From CAITSH01 sp025356665 (GTDB lineage Bacteria > Pseudomonadota > Gammaproteobacteria > Burkholderiales > SG8-39): a DNA stretch of 64,000 nucleotides. Where the stretch lies: contig JANXRV010000097.1 in the NCBI GenBank assembly GCA_025356665.1, forward strand, positions 23,694 to 87,693. The letters are read 5' to 3'. The position numbers and the translations under genes were made by a program. Positions 60,007-64,000 of this stretch are shown piece by piece. A model generated the notes under the pieces. That model was not told the DNA's origin. It did no database searches and saw only the letters and a list, made by a program, of their open reading frames with translations. Within the stretch, counting starts at the first letter, position 1, and each line of letters starts with the position of its first letter.

Positions 60007-60734
60007 GCATGGGCCTGGGAACGACGCACTCGGAAATAACGCAACCGATTAAAACATTCCGCAACATCGAAGCCGACGCCGCGCGCGCCTTTAAAGTGCT
60101 GCAAGCCGGCGGCATCACCATCCTGCCCATGGACGTGGGCTATTCGCTCATCGGCGGATCGGGTGCGGCGCTGAAAAAAATGTTCGACACCAAGCGCCGC
60201 GCCGCGAGCAAGTTGAACGCCATGGTCGCCAACGACGCCATCGCCAAGTCGGTGTACAAGCTGAGCGCGCGCGGCCGCGATGTCATTGACTGCATCACCC
60301 ACGAATACGACCTGCCGCTGGGTGCGGTGGCGCCCTGCCACATGGACCACCCCATGCTCAACAAGTTCGACCGCGAAGCGCTTGCGGCGAGCACCAAGGA
60401 CGGCACGCTGGTGATGCTCATCAACGCCGGTAAATTTCATGCCGCCATCACGCGCATGTCCTGGGAGGCGCAATTCCCGCTCTTTGGCTCGTCGGCCAAC
60501 ATGACCATGACCGGCACCAAGTTCCACGGCGATGACATCGAACCGGAAATCGCCGCCATCGCCGATGTGATCATCAACTACGGCCTGATGAAATACCACC
60601 CGTGGAAACAGTCCTCGACCCTGCTCAACGTCGAGACCTTCGAGGTGGTGCGCTTTGGCTCCTGTTACGAGAACATCGCCGACATCGTCAAGCGCCACTT
60701 TAATGTGACACTGCCGCCCAAGCCGGCGGCCTAG
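60003..60734 (+). CDS. YrdC/Sua5-domain-like protein
   Basis: The 243-aa product has AGGITILPMDVGYSLIGG (near 35-52), the KR motif region FDTKRRAASKLNAMV, PLFGSSANMTMTGT (SSAN motif near 160-173) and SSTLLNVETFEVVRFGS, all characteristic of the YrdC/Sua5 fold. Typical members make threonylcarbamoyl-AMP for tRNA modification. Its coupling to a Bug gene, and divergence in the usual KPxN part, suggest a specialised paralogue using a related carbamoyl/adenylate chemistry. The housekeeping gene is probably elsewhere. Confidence 0.82.
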   Translation: MSMGLGTTHSEITQPIKTFRNIEADAARAFKVLQAGGITILPMDVGYSLIGGSGAALKKMFDTKRRAASKLNAMVANDAIAKSVYKLSARGRDVIDCITHEYDLPLGAVAPCHMDHPMLNKFDREALAASTKDGTLVMLINAGKFHAAITRMSWEAQFPLFGSSANMTMTGTKFHGDDIEPEIAAIADVIINYGLMKYHPWKQSSTLLNVETFEVVRFGSCYENIADIVKRHFNVTLPPKPAA

Positions 60735-60777
60735 CAGGCTGGCGCCCCTTGCAGGGCTTACAGGCTAAAATTCCTCA

Positions 60778-60797
60778 ATATGTCGTATTTGACATAT
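60778..60797. promoter_or_regulatory. Palindromic operator overlapping a -10 box of the second higBA-like operon
   Basis: A perfect dyad ATATGTC-GTATTT-GACATAT overlaps the consensus -10 TATAAT (60795-60800). Binding of the antitoxin there would block transcription. The -10 lies so close to the toxin start that the mRNA would be leaderless from ATG 60808. Confidence 0.6.
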
Positions 60798-60807
60798 AAT
60801 GCGCACA

Positions 60808-61140
60808 ATGCCCAACACCGACAAACCGCTGGCGTGGCTGAGTGGCGAGGTGAAAACCCCGCCGTTTTCGGCAGCGGCGCGAATTGAAGCAGGCGTGTTA
60901 CTGCGCCGGTTGCAGCGGGGTGAAAAAATCCCGCTGCCGCACTCGCGGCCAATGCCGGCCATCGGCAAGGCCTGTCACGAATTGCGCATTCAGGACACAA
61001 ACCGCACATGGCGTGTCGTGTATTACGTAGACAGCGAAATCATCGCAATACTGGAAGTATTCTCCAAAACAACGCAGCAAACGCCCAAAGCAGTGATCAA
61101 CACATGCAAGACGCGATTACGCGCATTTACCTCAATCTGA
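60808..61140 (+). CDS. RelE/HigB-like toxin (Gp49-like, DUF891 family)
   Basis: The 110-aa product starts at ATG 60808 (MPNTDKPLAWLSGEVKTPPFS); an ATG at 60799 overlaps the TATAAT box and is less likely. Family blocks are ARIEAGVLLRRLQRGEKIPLPHSRPMP, CHELRIQDTNRTWRVVYYVD and ILEVFSKTTQQTPKAVI. It is probably an mRNA interferase. The antitoxin gene starts 19 bp after its stop. Confidence 0.9.
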   Translation: MPNTDKPLAWLSGEVKTPPFSAAARIEAGVLLRRLQRGEKIPLPHSRPMPAIGKACHELRIQDTNRTWRVVYYVDSEIIAILEVFSKTTQQTPKAVINTCKTRLRAFTSI

Positions 61141-61159
61141 AAACGACGGAAACCACATC

Positions 61160-61489
61160 ATGGCCACCGCAAAACTAAAGCGACTGAAAGCAGCCGGCTG
61201 GAAGACCGGTAACGCCAAGGACTTCCTGCAACTGAGCAATGAAGAATCCATGCTGGTTGAGCTCAAGCTCACGCTTTCCGATACGATCAAACAGGTGAGA
61301 CAAAAGCACGGCCTGTCGCAAATCGATCTCGCCAAAAAAATGGGCTCCAGCCAATCGCGCGTGGCCAAGATCGAGGCAGGCGACCCGTCGGTCTCGCTCG
61401 ACCTGATCATGCGGGCATTTTTCGCCACCGGCGCCACGCGACGGGAACTTCAGCGCGCGTTTGGCGCGAGTGAGAAACTGGCCGCCTAG
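61160..61489 (+). CDS. HigA-like XRE-family antitoxin
   Basis: The 109-aa product has a helix-turn-helix near residues 56-76 (HGLSQIDLAKKMGSSQSRVAKIE). The N-terminal AAGWKTGNAKDFLQLSNEE is the toxin-contacting region typical of this antitoxin group. It pairs with the 60808 toxin and probably binds the 60778 palindrome. Confidence 0.92.
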   Translation: MATAKLKRLKAAGWKTGNAKDFLQLSNEESMLVELKLTLSDTIKQVRQKHGLSQIDLAKKMGSSQSRVAKIEAGDPSVSLDLIMRAFFATGATRRELQRAFGASEKLAA

Positions 61490-61515
61490 ACCCATCTGCA
61501 CAGGCCTGACTAAAC

Positions 61516-62496
61516 ATGAATCTAAAAACACTGCGGCACAGCCTTCTTGCACTCTGCGCAGCCGCCGCGCTCTTTTCGGGCACGGCCTCGGCCCAACCCG
61601 ACTGGCCCACCAAGCCGGTGCGCATCATTGTGTCCACGGCGGCGGGCGGCGCTTCGGACATTGTCGCGCGGCTGCTGGCCGAGCGGCTCACTGTGATGTG
61701 GAAGCAACAGGTGCTGGTCGACAACCGCCCCGGCGGCGGCGGCGTGATCGCGGCAGAGGGCGTGGCGCGTGCAGCGCCAGACGGCTACACGCTAGGCCAG
61801 TTGGGCAGCACGCTCGCGCTCAACCCGGCCATCCGCAACGACCTCGCCTACGACACCGTGCGCGACCTTCGCGCCATCATGCATTTCGGTTCGGCCCCGG
61901 CCCTGCTCGCCACGCGCGCAGACTTTCCGGCCAACACGCCGGCGGAGTTGTTTGCGCTCATCAAGGCGCAACCGGGCAAGTATTCCTATGGCAGTCCCGG
62001 CGCCAGCACCAACGGCAACCGCGCCATGGAAGCGCTCAAGCACGCCCTCGGTCTCGATGTGGTGCACATCCCCTACAAGAGCGGCGCCCTCGCGACCAAC
62101 GACTTGCTCGGCGGGCAGATCTCGATGCTGATGGCCACGCCCACCGCGTTCACCCAGCACATCAAGTCGGGACGCTTGAAGGCCATTGCCACCACCGGCG
62201 CAAAACGCTTCCCGACCATGCCCGCGGTGCCGAGCTTTGCCGAATCTGGCGTGCCCGGTTACGACATGGTCGAATGGTGGATGATGATAGGGCCCTCGCA
62301 CCTGCCCGACGCGCTGATCGATCGCATACAGCGCGACATGGCAGCGGTGGTCAGCCAGCCCGAGTTCACCCGACGCCTGCTCGACCTGGGTATCGAAACC
62401 TTTGTGCGCACCCCGGACGAGAGCGCGCGCTTTCTCAAGGACGAACTGGCGCGCTGGGAAAAATCAGCCAAGACCCTCGGCCTGAAACCGGAATAG
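61516..62496 (+). CDS. Bug-family substrate-binding protein
   Basis: The 326-aa product has a signal peptide (LLALCAAAALFSGTASAQ), then WPTKPVRIIVSTAAGGASDI and VLVDNRPGGGGVIA. Ends TLGLKPE. It starts 26 bp after the XRE antitoxin stop and is wedged between two toxin-antitoxin modules; no other transporter part is nearby. Confidence 0.93.
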   Translation: MNLKTLRHSLLALCAAAALFSGTASAQPDWPTKPVRIIVSTAAGGASDIVARLLAERLTVMWKQQVLVDNRPGGGGVIAAEGVARAAPDGYTLGQLGSTLALNPAIRNDLAYDTVRDLRAIMHFGSAPALLATRADFPANTPAELFALIKAQPGKYSYGSPGASTNGNRAMEALKHALGLDVVHIPYKSGALATNDLLGGQISMLMATPTAFTQHIKSGRLKAIATTGAKRFPTMPAVPSFAESGVPGYDMVEWWMMIGPSHLPDALIDRIQRDMAAVVSQPEFTRRLLDLGIETFVRTPDESARFLKDELARWEKSAKTLGLKPE

Positions 62497-62621
62497 GCTG
62501 GAAACGAACGACCAGATCGACCAAAGAAGATGCGCCCCGGGGGCTCAAAATTTCTGCGGTGAGCGTCTATAATGCCAAGAGTGCCTGTGCATTCCGTTCC
62601 CACGCCGCGCCGGAGACCACC

Positions 62622-62837
62622 ATGAACCTCGAGAAGCTGATCAGCGTCACGCCCGACATACGCGGCGGAAAGCCGTGCATCGCCGGCACACGCATCACCG
62701 TCTATGACGTACTGGAATACCTAGCCGGCGGCATGACCGAGCAGCAGATCCTGTCGGATTTCCCGGCCCTCACCTCGGAACATATCAAGGCGACGCTGGC
62801 GTTTGCCGCCCAGCGCGAGCGTCATCTGGCGGCATAA
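62622..62837 (+). CDS. DUF433-family antitoxin-like protein
   Basis: The 71-aa product contains PDIRGGKPCIAGTRITVYDVLEYLAGGMTEQQILSDFPALT, the diagnostic DUF433 core. These are HTH antitoxins often paired with DUF5615 PIN-like proteins. CGGAG precedes the ATG at 62622, and TATAAT lies at 62568-62573. The partner follows 6 bp downstream. Confidence 0.92.
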   Translation: MNLEKLISVTPDIRGGKPCIAGTRITVYDVLEYLAGGMTEQQILSDFPALTSEHIKATLAFAAQRERHLAA

Positions 62838-62843
62838 AACCCG

Positions 62844-63179
62844 GTGCGCCTGCTTCTGGATGAAAATCTGAGCCCGCGCCTCGCTGAGCGCCTTGAAAAA
62901 AATTTCCCGGGAACGCGGCATCTGGATGATGTCGGCTTGCACGGCAGAACCGACCTCGATATATGGAAGTTCGCCGGCGAACACGGCTACGTGCTTGTGT
63001 CAAAGGACAATGATTTCCGTCAGTTGAGTTTTCTATACGGCGCTCCGCCAAAGGTAATCTGGCTGCGCATTGGTAATGCGCCAACGCGGGATATTGAGGC
63101 GCTCATGCTTGCCAATACCGCACACATACAACGATTTTTTGACGACCCCGAGACTGCCTTGTTGATCATCGTCCCTTAA
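62844..63179 (+). CDS. DUF5615 PIN-like (VapC45-type) toxin candidate
   Basis: The 111-aa product starts with GTG at 62844. MRLLLDENLSPRLAERL supplies the first acidic residues, and HGYVLVSKDNDFRQLSFLYG the SKDxDF motif of PIN-like Mut7-C/DUF5615 nucleases. It is probably an RNase neutralised by the DUF433 protein encoded 6 bp upstream. Confidence 0.9.
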   Translation: MRLLLDENLSPRLAERLEKNFPGTRHLDDVGLHGRTDLDIWKFAGEHGYVLVSKDNDFRQLSFLYGAPPKVIWLRIGNAPTRDIEALMLANTAHIQRFFDDPETALLIIVP

Positions 63180-63210
63180 CAATAGACATAAAATCCAAGA
63201 GCTACCCGAA

Positions 63211-63501
63211 ATGGATAAGCAACATTTTGATCAATTGGTCAAAGGGGTGCGTGAAATGAAGCGCCACATCGCCGGCAAATCCGTGCGTGGCGCAAAAACC
63301 TCTGAACTACCCACACCGGACGTACGCACCATCCGTGAAGCAGCCAACATCAGCCAGAGCCAATTCGCCAAGTTGATCGGTGTGAATCTTCGCACCCTGC
63401 AAAACTGGGAACAGCAACGCACCCGACCGACCGGTCCGGCCAAGGCCTTACTCAAAATAGTGGCCTCCAATCCAAAGGCCATCGAGGCCTTGCACGATTA
63501 G
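63211..63501 (+). CDS. NadS/HigA-type XRE antitoxin without an adjacent RelE partner
   Basis: The 96-aa product has a C-terminal HTH, RTIREAANISQSQFAKLIGVNLRTLQNWEQQRTRPTGPAKALLKI. This layout is typical of NadS/HigA antitoxins that normally follow a RelE toxin gene. Here the preceding gene is the PIN-like protein and no RelE ORF is visible, so it may be an orphan regulator or a remnant. Confidence 0.88.
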   Translation: MDKQHFDQLVKGVREMKRHIAGKSVRGAKTSELPTPDVRTIREAANISQSQFAKLIGVNLRTLQNWEQQRTRPTGPAKALLKIVASNPKAIEALHD

Positions 63502-63570
63502 CGCTTTGATCGGGTAGCGAAGCGAAGTCCGCCCCCCCCCCCGGCGCTACAAGCAGATACAGGAACAGCG

Positions 63571-63858
63571 ATGAAAGAGCGCATCACCAAGTCCAGCGGC
63601 AACGTTTTCATCGACCTGGGCTTTCCCAAGGAAGAGGCCACCGTACTCGCCATGCGCGCGGAACTCATGGCGCGTCTGCGCAGCGTCATCGCCGACCGCG
63701 GCTGGACCCAGCAGGTAGCGGCGAAGCGTCTGGGCATAGGCCAGTCGCGTGTGTCGGACCTAGTGCGCGGCAAATGGGACAAGTTCAGCCTGGACATGCT
63801 GGTGACCCTTGCCGCGCGTGTCGGACAAAAACCGAGCTTGTTGCTGAAAGCGGCATAG
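63571..63858 (+). CDS. XRE-family helix-turn-helix protein (HigA2-like), partnerless
   Basis: The 95-aa product begins MKERITKSSGNVFIDLGFP and has an HTH near 44-64 (WTQQVAAKRLGIGQSRVSDLVRG). This is the antitoxin type usually encoded after a RelE/HigB toxin (killer protein first). No toxin gene precedes it. A C-tract (63533-63542) lies in the 69-bp gap before it. CAGGAA precedes the ATG. Confidence 0.88.
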   Translation: MKERITKSSGNVFIDLGFPKEEATVLAMRAELMARLRSVIADRGWTQQVAAKRLGIGQSRVSDLVRGKWDKFSLDMLVTLAARVGQKPSLLLKAA

Positions 63859-63864
63859 TCACTA

Positions 63865-64000
63865 GGGGCTGTTGACATTCAATATTTTATGGGTGGGGGC
63901 TGTTAACGTAGCCGGAAATCTGTTTACATCCTGATATTTGCGGGAGGTCAGGATGGTTCGTCGATGGTTGCGTGATGATCAGTGGCGGCGTTTGGAGTCG
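63865..64000 (+). mobile_element. Left end of an insertion sequence, probably IS5 family, cut by the window edge
   Basis: After CTAG at 63862-63865 the sequence GGGGCTGTTGACATTC begins. A near-duplicate GGGGGCTGTTAACG follows at about 63895, resembling terminal and subterminal repeats of IS5-type elements. A transposase-like ORF starts at 63953. The right end, inverted repeat and target duplication cannot be checked in this window. Confidence 0.55.
63953..64000 (+). CDS. Transposase N-terminus (partial)
   Basis: ATG 63953, with GGGAGG upstream, opens MVRRWLRDDQWRRLES, running off the window. The pattern of a basic start followed by D-x-QW-x-R-L/I is characteristic of IS5-family transposase N-termini (DUF4096 region). 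Only 16 codons are visible. Confidence 0.6.
   Translation, partial: MVRRWLRDDQWRRLES

Overview
This 64 kb window looks like chromosomal DNA from a high-GC betaproteobacterium, most likely a member of the Burkholderiales. The evidence is the dense catabolic gene content, two Liv-type (HAAT) ABC importers, and ten separate Bug-family (TctC-type) periplasmic binding proteins. Proliferation of Bug genes is known from Bordetella, Cupriavidus and Comamonadaceae. I see no rRNA, tRNA, CRISPR or phage structural genes. I also see no recognisable transcription regulator apart from the XRE-type proteins at the right end.

Layout. (a) 1-10167, minus strand: one probable operon reading hyuA-hyuB, a DapA-family aldolase, livK-H-M-G-F and an amidohydrolase cut by the window edge. 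It couples uptake to hydrolysis of a hydantoin- or lactam-like compound; the substrate is inferred. (b) 10376-16844: an 88-aa unknown protein, four Bug proteins, a cupin and an alpha/beta hydrolase of the 2,6-dihydroxypseudooxynicotine hydrolase type. (c) 17001-21740: a MetE-like protein, a two-domain extradiol dioxygenase, a 3-oxoadipyl-CoA thiolase, a RutE-like nitroreductase and an NTF2-like protein. (d) 21856-30862, minus: a second Liv importer with a fused permease-ATPase, a Bug protein, two beta-hydroxyacid dehydrogenases and an AtzA/TrzA-type amidohydrolase. (e) 31121-34568, minus: hydroxyquinol 1,2-dioxygenase, maleylacetate reductase and 3-oxoadipate CoA-transferase. With the thiolase these complete hydroxyquinol to succinyl-CoA plus acetyl-CoA. 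(f) 35256-45659, plus: an arabonate-type dehydratase, an Ala/Thr-rich membrane protein, an HpaH-like hydratase, an HpaI-like aldolase, two hydroxyacid dehydrogenases, an MFS carrier, a flavin hydroxylase and a Bug protein. (g) 45795-53791, minus: Bug, SGNH-like, SDR, LigI-like, Bug, RraA-like, metallo-beta-lactamase-fold and hypothetical genes. (h) 54042-58134, plus: a SnoaL-PPOX fusion, an M20 carboxypeptidase, an exported methyltransferase and a secreted amidohydrolase. (i) 58205-63858, plus: two HigBA-like modules, a DUF433/PIN-like pair and two partnerless XRE genes, interleaved with two Bug genes and a YrdC-like gene. The start of an insertion sequence follows at 63865.

Across the window, spacers repeatedly contain short imperfect tandem repeats. 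Unit lengths are 7, 8, 9, 11, 13, 14, 17 and about 21 bp. Each spacer has its own unit sequence, and 11-bp periodicity recurs at four loci. A 33-nt palindrome is shared by two tail-to-tail Bug gene pairs and one other spacer. These non-coding patterns, the Bug expansion and the toxin-antitoxin block are the most unusual aspects of the window. Enzyme assignments rest on motif recognition by eye; substrates are mostly inference.
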